From contig DUFD01000036.1 of NCBI GenBank assembly GCA_011171075.1, forward strand, positions 1-37,822: a stretch of 37,822 nucleotides of DNA, given 5' to 3'. The DNA is from Dehalococcoidia bacterium. GTDB taxonomy: Bacteria; Chloroflexota; Dehalococcoidia; Dehalococcoidales; Fen-1064. A program made the translations under genes and the position numbers. Positions 7,791-17,027 of this stretch are shown here, one piece after another; the stretch's first letter is position 1; the number at the start of each line of letters is the position of its first letter. Below the pieces are notes generated by a model that was not told the origin of the DNA, did not search any database, and was given only the letters and a program-made list of their open reading frames with translations.

Positions 7791-8171
7791 TCGCAGTCTC
7801 CAGATTCAGATCCAGACGAGTACAAGAGATGGCGTGAGATGGGATGGGTACCCGAACGATAGGAAGCGCTTCTCGATTTAACTAAAGCTCATGTAATACG
7901 AGTACAGTGGACTGAGTTTCACCGTAATAGTTGGGAAACGCAATAATTAAGAAGGCGCTACGTACTCGGAAAGCTAGCGTAGAGAACGGTACGATGAGAT
8001 CAGACATGGCTAGTGCAGTCGGTGCAGACACGTTACGCATCGTCGAAGCTCGGAACCAGTTCGACTGGGATGGGTGCAGGAAACGTGGCGGGTGACCAGA
8101 AGAGGTCAACGATTTAGCCAATTTCACGACCAGAGACTCACTGGTTGCGGAGTGCCCAATTCACCATTAAG
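7791..8171. other. 381-bp gap after the SIR2 cassette
   Basis: The first part continues the frame of the second SIR2 gene after its TAA and encodes a protein-like tail (PDEYKRWREMGWVPER) to a TAG at 7860-7862. The remainder (7863-8165) has only short interrupted frames with no recognisable motif. It may be the decayed edge of the transferred island. No terminator, repeat or attachment-site-like duplication was seen. Confidence 0.4.
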
Positions 8172-9155
8172 CTACTCCGTCTTGCCTTTTAGTTCGGATA
8201 TTTTATTGACCAGTGCCGGTACGACTTTGAGCAGGTCATCGACTATTCCATAGTTAGCCACGCTGAAAATGGGTGCTTTAGCATCTTTATTAATGGCAAC
8301 TATTATGCTGGCACCCTTCATGCCAACCACATGCTGGAAAGCACCACTGATGCCGAGACCAAGATATAGCTTCGGCTGCACGGTCTTACCCGATAACCCT
8401 ACCTGGCGCTCCGACGGCAACCATCCATAATCTACTACCGGCCTTGAGCAGGAGACAACTCCACCGAGCACTCTGGCCAGTTCCTCGACCATTTCCAGGT
8501 TCTTCTTATCTTTTATCCCTCTGCCGACGGAGACCAGGACCTCTGCCTGAGTTATATCAACACCGCCGGCCTCCGCCTCCAGATATCCCTCGAATTTTTT
8601 GTAGTCAGACTCTTCCTCAAAGTCAAACTCAATCTCTTCAATTTGCCCCTGCCTGCCACCTTCTTCTACGGAGAATTCGCCGACCCGCCCGGTTATCAGA
8701 ACCGTTTCGCTTTGGGCAAACGAATATGTGGCGTTGACCTTGCTATTGTAAATCGACCGCGTAACCAGAATATCGCCGTTCTGCCAGAATATATCAATGC
8801 AATCGGTAGCCAGGGGAATCCCCAGCTCAACTGACAATGAAGGTGCCATGTCCATAGCGAAGGAGCTATGTCCCATTAGCGTAATCTTCGGTTTTATCTT
8901 TCTTATCAGGTGGGCGATTATTTTCTGACAGGGCTCAGCTAGCAGCCCTTCAAGTCGGTCACTTTTAACGGCAAGCACGCGGTCGGCCCACCCGGCAAGC
9001 TCCTTAGCATAGGCATCGACATCGCTACCGGCAACCACCGCCAGCAGCTCCATCTGTGCCTGGTCTGCCAGTTGCCTCCCCTTACTGAGCACCTGGTAAG
9101 ATACGTTAGCCAGGGCCCGGTTTCTGTGTTCCGCCACGACCAGTATGCCGGACAT
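8172..9155 (-). CDS. etfA: Electron transfer flavoprotein, alpha subunit
   Basis: 327 residues; the ATG overlaps the last base of the etfB stop. The N-terminal nucleotide-binding-like fold is followed by the conserved C-terminal FAD domain with VGLSGKTVQPKLYLGLGISG, FQHVVGMKGASIIVAINKD and PIFSVANYGIVDDL, the classic ETF-alpha signature. With EtfB it forms an FAD heterodimer that moves electrons between dehydrogenases and Fe-S partners in the cytosol. Here the likely partners are the adjacent GlcD-like flavoprotein and the Fe-S/CCG proteins encoded upstream. Last gene of the long minus-strand run. Confidence 0.95.
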   Translation of the reverse strand: MSGILVVAEHRNRALANVSYQVLSKGRQLADQAQMELLAVVAGSDVDAYAKELAGWADRVLAVKSDRLEGLLAEPCQKIIAHLIRKIKPKITLMGHSSFAMDMAPSLSVELGIPLATDCIDIFWQNGDILVTRSIYNSKVNATYSFAQSETVLITGRVGEFSVEEGGRQGQIEEIEFDFEEESDYKKFEGYLEAEAGGVDITQAEVLVSVGRGIKDKKNLEMVEELARVLGGVVSCSRPVVDYGWLPSERQVGLSGKTVQPKLYLGLGISGAFQHVVGMKGASIIVAINKDAKAPIFSVANYGIVDDLLKVVPALVNKISELKGKTE

Positions 9156-9934
9156 TAGAAAATACCTGCGTCCTTTAATATCTTCGCCAGTCGTTCGGCG
9201 GCCTCTTCCGGCGCACCGGCTATCAACTCTGCCTCTTTACCTTTCGGCGGCAGTTCCAGTTTCTCCAGCTTGACCATCGGCACCAGCGTCTCCGGAGACA
9301 GGCCCGGGTCATCGAGGGCCATCACCTGCAACTCCTTCTGCATTGCACTCCTGATTCCACGTAGTGAGATATATCTCGGCTGGTTAATCCCGGTGTGAAC
9401 GGTCAGCAATGCCGGCAACTCGATGGTGTACGACTGTAAAGTACCCGCTTCCAATTCTCTCTGCGTGTGAACCTTTCCCTCTTCAGCTTCCAGAACAGTG
9501 ACCAGGGTAGCATGAGGAATACCAAGCATCTCGGCAACCATCGCCCCGAGCTGTCCGCTGCCGAAGTCCTCGGACTGAGCGCCAAAAAGCACCAGATCAT
9601 ACGACAACCTCTGAATAACTCTCTCCAGGATGACGGCCACGGTATAAGCGTCATCGGCACTCACATCCCGGTCGATACGGATGGCGTTATCGGCACCCAT
9701 GGCGAGGGCCCTTCGCAGGACTTCATTCCAGTCCTCAGGCCCTACCGTGATGGCGGTCAGCGTTCCCCCCAGCTTCTCCTTGAGTTGAACCGCCGCTTCG
9801 AGGGCATATTCGTCCCAGTTATTTATCTTGAAAGCCAGCCTGTCCTTCTCTATATCTCTTTGAGCAGGGTCTATCTTGATGAAGTCCGCTTCCGAGGTAT
9901 CGGGAACGCGTTTGATGCAGGCGATGATATCCAT
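9155..9934 (-). CDS. etfB: Electron transfer flavoprotein, beta subunit
   Basis: 259 residues from ATG 9934. The ETF-beta pattern is clear: IACIKRVPDTSEA at the N-terminus, INNWDEYALEAAVQLKEK, LRRALAMGADNAIRI, LVLFGAQSEDFGSGQLG and ATLVTVLE. It begins 1 nt downstream of the Fe-S/CCG gene stop and overlaps etfA by 1 nt, so the three are almost certainly co-translated. I cannot decide from the sequence alone whether this Etf is bifurcating. The linked GlcD-like oxidase resembles Etf-linked lactate dehydrogenase systems. Confidence 0.95.
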   Translation of the reverse strand: MDIIACIKRVPDTSEADFIKIDPAQRDIEKDRLAFKINNWDEYALEAAVQLKEKLGGTLTAITVGPEDWNEVLRRALAMGADNAIRIDRDVSADDAYTVAVILERVIQRLSYDLVLFGAQSEDFGSGQLGAMVAEMLGIPHATLVTVLEAEEGKVHTQRELEAGTLQSYTIELPALLTVHTGINQPRYISLRGIRSAMQKELQVMALDDPGLSPETLVPMVKLEKLELPPKGKEAELIAGAPEEAAERLAKILKDAGIF

Positions 9935-9935
9935 A

Positions 9936-11117
9936 CTATTTTATGCCGCAGGCCTCTCCGACAATCTCGGCAATATCCTTAACAGCGAGCTTATCTTCAA
10001 GCCCTTCTGCCTTGACGGCATCCTCAAGCATCGTCAGGCAGTTCGGGCAGGCGACCGCCAGAACGTTCGCCCCGGTCTCGCAGGCCTCCCTGACGCGGCG
10101 TCTCGCGGGGCTGTCCGCGCTGCCACCCAGCAGGTCTATATAGAAGTTGCCACCACCGCCGCCACAGCAGAGGGCACCATCCTTGTTTCTTGCCATCTCC
10201 ACCAGTTGTACGCCCGGGGTGGACTTCAGGACTGCTCTGGGAGCATTGTATTCTTCATTCCACCGACCGAGGAAGCACGGGTCGTGGTAGGTTACTGTAG
10301 CGTTATATCCACCCGAGACGTCCAGCCCCCCGTCACGGATAAGTCCCTGCAGGAGTTGCGTGTAGTGCGAAACCTCAAACTCCCCGTTAAAGCCAGGGTA
10401 ATCGTTCTTCATGGTATTGTACGAATGGGGCGATAGGGTAACAATCTTCTGCACGCCAAGACCCTGGAACTGGGCAACGTTTTCCTCAGCCAGCATCTCG
10501 AATAATGTCTCTTCACCGAGGTTTTTTACCTCGTTGCCATCGCAGTTCTCATCATTGCCCAGTACCCCGAAAGAGACCCCAGCTTTCTGCAGTACCTTAC
10601 CCAGTATACGGGCTGTCTCCTGCCCTCTGGTATCATAAGAACCGACGCAGCCGACGTAATACAGGAACTCCTGCCCCTGATATGCCTCTATGCCCGTCCC
10701 CTCCATCCACTCGCCTCTTTTTGCTCTGGAAGTACCGTACGGGTTTCCCTGACGCTGAATATTCTCCAGGAACTCTTTCACAGGGGAGGGTACTTCCCCC
10801 CTTTCGACCATCTCACCCTTGGCGGCTATCATCATGTTCAGTATGTCGATATTGAAGCTGAGCGGACACTTGACCTCGCAGTTCTTACAGGCTGTGCACG
10901 AGTAGAGGATATCGGCAAGGTGGTCCGACCATTCGATTTCACCTTCCAGCCACGCCCTGGTCAGCCACAGCCGCCCGCCACACGAGTAGGTCTCCATGCG
11001 AAACCGGGCATAGGCAGGGCAGTTATTGACATCCATCCAGTTAATGGGAAATTTGCAGTAACCACACCTGAAGCACCGGTGTATGACGTCGCCATACTTA
11101 TAATCAGTCAGGGTCAT
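9936..11117 (-). CDS. Fe-S/CCG-domain protein (HdrD/GlpC-like)
   Basis: 393 residues. The N-terminus has two Cys clusters for [4Fe-4S] (CFRCGYCKFP...NCPAY and CTACKNCEVKCP). The C-terminus has two CCG-type repeats: the first is degenerate (NCDGNE instead of CCG), the second intact (LCCGGGGGNF, followed by CPNC). Proteins of this type relay electrons between flavoproteins and thiol/disulfide or quinone sites, as in heterodisulfide reductase D and the glycolate or glycerol-3-phosphate dehydrogenase Fe-S subunits. The start overlaps the last base of the flavoprotein gene stop, so it is probably that protein's direct partner. Confidence 0.85.
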   Translation of the reverse strand: MTLTDYKYGDVIHRCFRCGYCKFPINWMDVNNCPAYARFRMETYSCGGRLWLTRAWLEGEIEWSDHLADILYSCTACKNCEVKCPLSFNIDILNMMIAAKGEMVERGEVPSPVKEFLENIQRQGNPYGTSRAKRGEWMEGTGIEAYQGQEFLYYVGCVGSYDTRGQETARILGKVLQKAGVSFGVLGNDENCDGNEVKNLGEETLFEMLAEENVAQFQGLGVQKIVTLSPHSYNTMKNDYPGFNGEFEVSHYTQLLQGLIRDGGLDVSGGYNATVTYHDPCFLGRWNEEYNAPRAVLKSTPGVQLVEMARNKDGALCCGGGGGNFYIDLLGGSADSPARRRVREACETGANVLAVACPNCLTMLEDAVKAEGLEDKLAVKDIAEIVGEACGIK

Positions 11118-12475
11118 CAGCTTACCTCCCAGTTTCCCGGATTCATAATCCCGTTGGGGTCGAGCATCTGCTTAATCTTCTTCATCAGGTTGAGAGTATT
11201 CGGGTCCAGCCTCTCCATAACCAGCTTCTGCCCGTAAAGTCCGGGCTTCCAGATGGTCCCGTGCAGTTCCAGAGCGAGGTCGTCCGTCTCGTGCAGGGCT
11301 TCCCTTGCCTGCCTGATGGTCTCCGGGTCGGCCCGGTTAAAGGCGTATGTCCACGAGAACATCATGGCGTGGGCCGCCCCGATGCACCTACCCAGCACAG
11401 TATAGGGAATGTCATGCCTTTCCGATATATCACGGCCCCGCCGGTAACACTCAGGGTACGTCTCTACAGGCATGATAGCTCCCACGTATTCAAAACCACC
11501 ACCTTTTCTCCAATCGGACGTTTTCGAGACCTGCGGCCTCTGTAATCCGCTACGGAAGCCAAGGAATCCACCGGCACCGCTGCGAATATACTCTCCGAGG
11601 GTATCGTCCCAGACTATTTCATGTTTGAATTCAAGCTCCTTTTCGGAGTCTGCGACGATATTAATGGTGAAATGCTGGAGCCCGCTGGCGAAAGGTGGTA
11701 TCGCCTGGCTGAAAGCTATGACATCTTCTGTCATCTGGGTATGAGTGAGTTTGTACATGATTTCCGGGACAAGCTCTTCATCTTCCACGACAAACTGCCC
11801 CACACCCCTGATTTTTTTGCTGGGGAAAAGCCGGATTGACACCTTGGTGATGATGCCGGTTGTTCCGGACCAACCGAGGAAGAGCCCCACATCTGGCAGG
11901 GGGTGCTGAGTATACCAGCCTGAACCGATTGAACATGAGCCGAACTTACATACTTCGCCGGTGGGCAATACAATTTCCAGTCCGTTGACCATATCTGAGT
12001 TAAAGCCGTAAGGCTGGGCGAGGTCACCCTGCCCGTGAATAGCTACATTGCCGGCGATGGTCGCCGTGGGTGGTGCCCCCGGCTCCGAGTGGGTCAGATG
12101 CGGAAAATTTCTCTCCAGATAGGATGTCAGCTGTCCTTGGGAAACCCCACACTCGACCACGGCGTACCTGGCCTTTTCGTTCACCTCCAGGATGCTGTCC
12201 ATCCTCTTCAGGTCAAGGGCAATGCCACCCCTGAAAGGAACAGCCAGGCCGGCCAGTGACAGCCCCCCGCCGAGCGGGACCACCGGTACCTTTTCTTTAT
12301 TGGCTAATTTAACGATTTCCTGTATTTCCTCGGTCGTCCTGGGTATCACCGCGTAATCGGGTCGGTGAGGTTCGGTCGTTCCTAGGTCGTAAGAATAGAT
12401 AAAAAGCTCTTCTTGTCGGTTGGAGACATGTTCCTGTCCGACGATGTCAACCAGTGCCTGGTATACAGAATCCAT
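11117..12475 (-). CDS. FAD-linked oxidase, GlcD/lactate dehydrogenase type
   Basis: I choose the ATG at 12475 over the TTG at 12478 because GGAGG lies 7 nt before the ATG. About 452 residues. The VAO/PCMH FAD-binding domain shows VPLGGGLSLAG, PTATIAGNVAIHGQGD and GWSGTTGIITKVSIRLFP. The C-terminal FAD-oxidase domain ends in the typical LDPNGIMNPGNW. This family oxidises 2-hydroxy acids such as D-lactate or glycolate and passes electrons to Etf or Fe-S subunits. Its place between Fe-S/CCG genes and upstream of etfBA suggests a membrane-free or quinone-linked hydroxyacid dehydrogenase complex. The substrate is not predictable. Confidence 0.88.
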   Translation of the reverse strand: MDSVYQALVDIVGQEHVSNRQEELFIYSYDLGTTEPHRPDYAVIPRTTEEIQEIVKLANKEKVPVVPLGGGLSLAGLAVPFRGGIALDLKRMDSILEVNEKARYAVVECGVSQGQLTSYLERNFPHLTHSEPGAPPTATIAGNVAIHGQGDLAQPYGFNSDMVNGLEIVLPTGEVCKFGSCSIGSGWYTQHPLPDVGLFLGWSGTTGIITKVSIRLFPSKKIRGVGQFVVEDEELVPEIMYKLTHTQMTEDVIAFSQAIPPFASGLQHFTINIVADSEKELEFKHEIVWDDTLGEYIRSGAGGFLGFRSGLQRPQVSKTSDWRKGGGFEYVGAIMPVETYPECYRRGRDISERHDIPYTVLGRCIGAAHAMMFSWTYAFNRADPETIRQAREALHETDDLALELHGTIWKPGLYGQKLVMERLDPNTLNLMKKIKQMLDPNGIMNPGNWEVS

Positions 12476-12479
12476 CAAA

Positions 12480-13529
12480 TCACCTCCATCCCGCCGGTTT
12501 CTCGCCTATCGCCAGTCGGCAAAGGTCGCTCATAAAGACAGGTCTTATACCGTTCTTGGCAACCATACTGCCCAGGGTAGTATAACAGGCGGGGCAATTG
12601 AAGACACAGACCTCGGCGCCGGCGTTCTTCATATCTTCAATATTCCTTTTCTGGACATCGGCGGCACGCTTGCGGCTACCTTCCCGTCGCTGTCCCTGAA
12701 TCGTACCACCGCAGCAAAGGGCATTCTCGTCAACATACTCCCTCTCGACGTTTTCGGCACCAATCAGTTCGAAGATACCCCGCACAAAGTGATGCTTGTC
12801 CGAGGAAAGCCTTGAGGAACAGGGACGCTGATAGGCAACCTTCAGGTTTATCGGGTTTATATCATCCTTGAGTTCGTTCAATCTGTTGTAGAGGAACTCG
12901 AAGAGATGGACTGCTTTGAAGGGAACGTCAATCCCGACTGCCGGACAATATGAGGTATAGGTGCCATAGCACTCGTCATGGAAACAGATTACCTCGGTAA
13001 CATTGTGCTTGGCGATAGTCTGGATAATTCCCGGCAGCCTCTCTTTTATTACGGACGTTCTGCCATAATGCAGGTACATAAGCTGACAGAAGTAATGGAA
13101 CATCTTACGGGGGTCTTGTGAAATCACAGGAAGGCCTTCGAAGAGCCTACCCTGTATCAGATACATCAGGTCGGAGAAGACCCCCATGTCCAGCGCCTGT
13201 CCGTTTATCTCTTCGATGTCTGGCTCCCCCCGAAAAGGAATACCCGTCTGTATGCCCCGTCGGATAAGGGGTCTGGGCAGGGGAGGTACGTCTAGCTCTT
13301 CCTGTTTCTCAACGATTAGGTAGAACGGGTGATTGTTGACCGGGCAGTATTCCTCGCAGGCATAGCAGGTAACGCAATCATGCAGGACAAACGAGTCCTC
13401 GCCGTGGGCTATCTTCAGTATTTCTGCCTTAGCGGTGTCCCTGTCGATGTCCATGTACTGGCACCTGGTAAGGCAGTCCTGAGTCGTGCAACTCAAGCAT
13501 TCATCTTCATTGAATTTAAGCTCGTACAT
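12480..13529 (-). CDS. Fe-S/CCG-domain protein, second paralogue of a tandem pair
   Basis: 349 residues. An N-terminal ferredoxin-like domain has CLSCTTQDCLTRC and CVTCYACEEYCP. Two CCG-type regions follow, with HDECY and RPCSSR in the first half, then LCCGGTIQGQR and CPACYTT. It is clearly homologous along its whole length to the upstream neighbour 13656-14669, so the pair arose by tandem duplication. It probably carries two [4Fe-4S] clusters plus a non-cubane cluster at the CCG motifs, and acts with the GlcD-like flavoprotein that starts 4 nt after its stop. Confidence 0.85.
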   Translation of the reverse strand: MYELKFNEDECLSCTTQDCLTRCQYMDIDRDTAKAEILKIAHGEDSFVLHDCVTCYACEEYCPVNNHPFYLIVEKQEELDVPPLPRPLIRRGIQTGIPFRGEPDIEEINGQALDMGVFSDLMYLIQGRLFEGLPVISQDPRKMFHYFCQLMYLHYGRTSVIKERLPGIIQTIAKHNVTEVICFHDECYGTYTSYCPAVGIDVPFKAVHLFEFLYNRLNELKDDINPINLKVAYQRPCSSRLSSDKHHFVRGIFELIGAENVEREYVDENALCCGGTIQGQRREGSRKRAADVQKRNIEDMKNAGAEVCVFNCPACYTTLGSMVAKNGIRPVFMSDLCRLAIGEKPAGWR

Positions 13530-13655
13530 GCTTTACCCCCCTACTCGCGCGACAATATGTGGAAGGCCATTATGGCCCAAGACATCTTACTCCCAACACG
13601 CCGAGTTATCAATAGATTTCAAGGTGAATTAGTTTATAATCAAATACCCGCGTAG

Positions 13656-14669
13656 CTAATCCGCCTGACCAGTTTCTGCCGGCCAGGATTTCTCCCCCAG
13701 GGCAATACGGCACAAATCGGTAATATAGATTTTTTTCAGCCCAAGCTGGCCGGTAGGCCGTCGCATCACACGGTCGCACACCGGGCAAAGCGTCACCAGA
13801 GCATCCGCGCCACACTCGATGGCATCCCTGACATTCCTCTCCTGGAACTCAACGGCCATATCCAGCCGGGTAGCGATAATCGGGGCAGTACAACAGAGGG
13901 CAGTCTCACGCTCATATTTGCGGAGTGGCCGCTCCACTCCAATCAGTTCGAGTATCTCATCAAGAAAGACATTCTTCTCCGGCGTGTATCGTGATGCACA
14001 GGGTTGTTGATAAGCTATCTTCTTGCCCAGCCGGGTGATGCTGCTCCGGTGGTCCCTGAGATAGTCACGCAGGTACTCGAAGATATGCATGTATTTGAAG
14101 GGCACCTCGATGCCGTAGTCCTTGATTTTGGCGTGTACCATGGCATAGCAGTCGTCATGAAGGAAAACGATGTCCTTATTCAGCCCTGCCAGGTTATCAA
14201 TAAACCTCTGGGCATATTTCCCGATTGGGCTCTCCTTGCCGTAGTGCTCCCAGCCAATGAGACAGTAGTAGTCTCCCCCCTTTACCAGGGTCATTCCCTC
14301 GAACAGCTGACCATCAAGTGCTCCTTCGGGGATGTAGCGCTCCATTGTGCATATCGAAAGGGCAGGTCGGGCGGGGTCACCGGGTATCACCTCAGCGGGT
14401 GTTTCAAAACTGGTTTTGGTCAGTTCTTCCTCAGTGATGGGGAAAATTCCCGCCTTTTCCACAGCGCCGATTATGAGGCTAAGCGGGTCGGCCCCGGTGG
14501 GGCAATACTCGCGGCAGGCACAGCAGGTAACGCACTTACTTACTATCTCGGCCTCCTTGCCCTCCATAAGCGCCCTGATATCAGATACGGCCTTGTCCCT
14601 GTCATTGCTGACATAGAGGCACTTAGTCAGGCAGTCGCCACAAAGGTCACATTTAGCAGCATCCCACAT
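13656..14669 (-). CDS. Fe-S/CCG-domain protein, first paralogue of a tandem pair
   Basis: 337 residues, ATG 14669 preceded by GGAGGGTGAG. N-terminal [4Fe-4S] motifs are CDLCGDCLTKC and CVTCCACREYCP. The later regions HDDCY, QPCASR, LCCTAPIIATR and CPVCDR correspond to the CCG domains of heterodisulfide reductase-like proteins, but the second lacks the full CCG (CCT). It starts 34 nt after ccmD, so it may be transcribed with the cytochrome maturation genes. It is paralogous to 12480-13529; the two may form a heterodimeric electron relay. Confidence 0.85.
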   Translation of the reverse strand: MWDAAKCDLCGDCLTKCLYVSNDRDKAVSDIRALMEGKEAEIVSKCVTCCACREYCPTGADPLSLIIGAVEKAGIFPITEEELTKTSFETPAEVIPGDPARPALSICTMERYIPEGALDGQLFEGMTLVKGGDYYCLIGWEHYGKESPIGKYAQRFIDNLAGLNKDIVFLHDDCYAMVHAKIKDYGIEVPFKYMHIFEYLRDYLRDHRSSITRLGKKIAYQQPCASRYTPEKNVFLDEILELIGVERPLRKYERETALCCTAPIIATRLDMAVEFQERNVRDAIECGADALVTLCPVCDRVMRRPTGQLGLKKIYITDLCRIALGEKSWPAETGQAD

Positions 14670-14703
14670 TTCTCACCCTCCGTCTCGTGATTTTCGTGAT
14701 GAA

Positions 14704-14892
14704 TCATTCACCGTGATTACTCTCGGTACTCGCTTCACTTCCGTTTCGATTCTGCCGCTTGCCTATTGAGTCTTCAAGCAAGCCCATCTGTCGTCGCAGC
14801 TTTCTCTGCTTGTAGTACAGAAAAAATACATAGCCGAAGACCACCGCCCAGATAATAGTATAGGCCGCAAAAAGATAGCCCGAATTTTCCAT
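14704..14892 (-). CDS. ccmD: CcmD-like small membrane protein
   Basis: 62 residues. One N-terminal membrane helix (YLFAAYTIIWAVVFGYVFFL) is followed by a basic stretch YYKQRKLRRQ and a polar tail, the standard CcmD form. In System I, CcmD stabilises the CcmABC-CcmE complex so that holo-CcmE can be released. It directly follows ccmC (13-nt gap), which supports the call more than the weak sequence conservation of this family does. Confidence 0.8.
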   Translation of the reverse strand: MENSGYLFAAYTIIWAVVFGYVFFLYYKQRKLRRQMGLLEDSIGKRQNRNGSEASTESNHGE

Positions 14893-14905
14893 GTCTACTA
14901 CACTC

Positions 14906-15586
14906 CTAATCCATCCGTATATCTTTTATATTCCTGATATCTGCCTCCATATTCTTGAGACGAGTGCTCTGAGCAACTAAGACAAAGTATAAAACAGTGA
15001 AGGCAACGATACACACTATCAGTGTAAAGAGCATGGACGGGACAAGCCCACCCTCGAAGATAATGGCCCCTGGATGTTGAGTCCGCCACAGCATCACCGC
15101 CAGAGCCACGACCGGTACATCGATGAAACCGACAATACCAAGCACGGCACTGAGCCTGGCACGCTGGCTATCTTCAGTGACATAGTGGCGTACCAGAAGA
15201 TAGGCTACATAGGTAAACCACAAGACCAGAGTGGCTGTCAGCCGCGCATCCCAGGTCCACCAGATTCCCCAGGCCGCCTTTGCCCATACGCTGCCAGTAA
15301 TCAAGACCAGTGACGTAAAAACAACGCCAACCTCCGCCGAAGCAGAGGCAATCGTGTCCCATCTTACATCCCGCTTCGTCAGATAGAGAATACTGCACAC
15401 AAAGACAACGAAGAACGCCAGGAAACCAATCCAAGCCAGGGGTACATGAAAATAGAAAATCCTCTGCACGGCTCCGGTGTTCTTATCGGTCGGTACGTAT
15501 ATGAAGACCATATAGAGGGCGGCTACCATCAGAGCAAAGCCCAGACCGACAAGTGCGTAATGTTTCAGGGCACCTTTAGCATCCAT
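14906..15586 (-). CDS. ccmC: Heme-handling membrane protein CcmC
   Basis: The second ATG (15586) is favoured: the AGGAG site is 8 nt before it, but only 2 nt before the ATG at 15592. About 226 residues with six predicted helices. The WWD-type tryptophan-rich motif is WGIWWTWDARLTATLVLW, flanked by conserved His residues (YFHVPLAW and the YVAYLLVRHY region). CcmC loads heme onto CcmE on the outer face of the membrane. It follows ccmB with a short gap. Confidence 0.92.
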   Translation of the reverse strand: MDAKGALKHYALVGLGFALMVAALYMVFIYVPTDKNTGAVQRIFYFHVPLAWIGFLAFFVVFVCSILYLTKRDVRWDTIASASAEVGVVFTSLVLITGSVWAKAAWGIWWTWDARLTATLVLWFTYVAYLLVRHYVTEDSQRARLSAVLGIVGFIDVPVVALAVMLWRTQHPGAIIFEGGLVPSMLFTLIVCIVAFTVLYFVLVAQSTRLKNMEADIRNIKDIRMD

Positions 15587-15612
15587 GTGCATATCTCCTC
15601 AGGTTGAGCCGT

Positions 15613-16287
15613 TCATCCCTCAACCACGTATTGAAAGACCAGCGTAGCCACCACCAGGTAGATTATATCGAACGCTATCATTATTTGCAGCCAAGTCATC
15701 ATATCTCCCCAGGGGCTGCTCTGCAGTACCAGAGCCGTTGCCTCGACAGCAGCGATAATCACCGGCACAACGATGGGCAGGAAAAGAATCGGCAGCATGA
15801 TATCCCTTGCCCTGATATTATTAGCCAGCGCTGAGAACAGCGTGCCCACCGAGGTAAACCCCAGGGTCGCCAGCACGATAATTAGAAGCAGTCTCGGCAG
15901 AAACAGCGGCAGGTTAAGAAGAACCAGGAATATCGGTGTAACAATAATCTCGATGGCGAACATGAAAGTAAAGCTACCCAGCAGTTTCCCCCAGTAGATA
16001 AGCATAGGGTCTATGGGACAGAGCAATAGTCCCGCCAGGCGGGAATTCTCCCTCTCTATGGCAAAGACCCGGTTAAGACCGAGCACACCGGCGAAAGTAA
16101 AGGCCACCCAGAGAATGCCCGGAGCCACAAGATTCATCGTAGCCGTTTCAGGCTCAAAGGCGAAGTTAAAAATCACCAGCACCAGCAGGGCAAATACCAG
16201 GATTGCAGTAACACTTTCCTTGGTCCTGATTTCCAGCAGGATATCCTTCCAGAAGATAGCCAGAACCTTGCTTAGCGACCCCCTCAT
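15613..16287 (-). CDS. ccmB: Heme exporter permease CcmB
   Basis: 224 residues with six hydrophobic helices and the CcmB hallmark near the N-terminus (FWKDILLEIRTKE), then RVFAIERENSRLAGLLLCP and TLFSALANNIRARD. It is the membrane partner of the CcmA ATPase; the complex releases holo-CcmE from CcmC. The start overlaps the ccmA stop by 4 bases (ATGA). Confidence 0.92.
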   Translation of the reverse strand: MRGSLSKVLAIFWKDILLEIRTKESVTAILVFALLVLVIFNFAFEPETATMNLVAPGILWVAFTFAGVLGLNRVFAIERENSRLAGLLLCPIDPMLIYWGKLLGSFTFMFAIEIIVTPIFLVLLNLPLFLPRLLLIIVLATLGFTSVGTLFSALANNIRARDIMLPILFLPIVVPVIIAAVEATALVLQSSPWGDMMTWLQIMIAFDIIYLVVATLVFQYVVEG

Positions 16288-17027
16288 TCACCTGTTCCTG
16301 TATAGCTCTGGTAGATTTCGTAGAAATTCACCGTATCAATATCGTCTCTGGAGGCCTGGTAAACGATTTTACCCCTGTCGAGAATAACCACCCTGTCCCC
16401 CATCTCAACCCCCTGCCTCAGATTATGGGTGGTCATCACTATCGTACGCTCCGGTGTATTAACTGACTCAAGCACATCCCTCAGCATAACAACAGCCTGC
16501 GGGTCGAGCCCTGCCTCCGGCTCATCTAGAAACAGTATTGACGGATTGTGAATTATTGCCCGCGCAATGGAAACCCGCTGTTGCATGCCATGCGATAGTA
16601 TACCGACCCGGTCATGCAGACGAGGTTCCAGCCTCACCCGGGCAATAACCTCGCGGACATTCTCTTCAAGGTCAGGCACATCGTGCATTTTTCCGTAGAA
16701 CCTGAGGTTTTCATAAACGGTCAGGTTATCATAGAGGAAGGTATCATGGCTGACCAGACTAATCCGGCGTCTGACTTTAACGGGGTCACTACGAATATCC
16801 TCACCGTCTACACGTACCGTTCCAGAAGACGGCTTGCTGAGCGTGGACAGTACCTTGACCAGAGTTGTCTTCCCGGCACCATTCGGGCCAAAGACAATCA
16901 CGTGCTCGCCCCTGCCGATCTTCAGATCGATATTGCTAAGGGCGCGATTACGCCCGAATGACTTGCTCAGTGCCTCAACCTCGATGGCCCAAGCAGTCAA
17001 GGCAGATTCTGTCTCATCCATTATCAA
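16284..17027 (-). CDS. ccmA: ABC transporter ATPase CcmA
   Basis: 247 residues. Walker A is FGPNGAGKTT, Walker B is ILFLDEPEAGLD, and the signature motif reads LSHGMQQR instead of LSGGQ, a common variant in this branch. The start is either TTG 17027 or ATG 17021; both overlap the previous gene's end. With CcmB it powers heme-chaperone release during cytochrome c maturation. Confidence 0.92.
   Translation of the reverse strand: MIMDETESALTAWAIEVEALSKSFGRNRALSNIDLKIGRGEHVIVFGPNGAGKTTLVKVLSTLSKPSSGTVRVDGEDIRSDPVKVRRRISLVSHDTFLYDNLTVYENLRFYGKMHDVPDLEENVREVIARVRLEPRLHDRVGILSHGMQQRVSIARAIIHNPSILFLDEPEAGLDPQAVVMLRDVLESVNTPERTIVMTTHNLRQGVEMGDRVVILDRGKIVYQASRDDIDTVNFYEIYQSYTGTGE

Noticed and set aside
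7882-8127. 81-codon minus-strand frame after the cassette
   Set aside because: No ribosome site or recognisable motif; composition looks non-coding.
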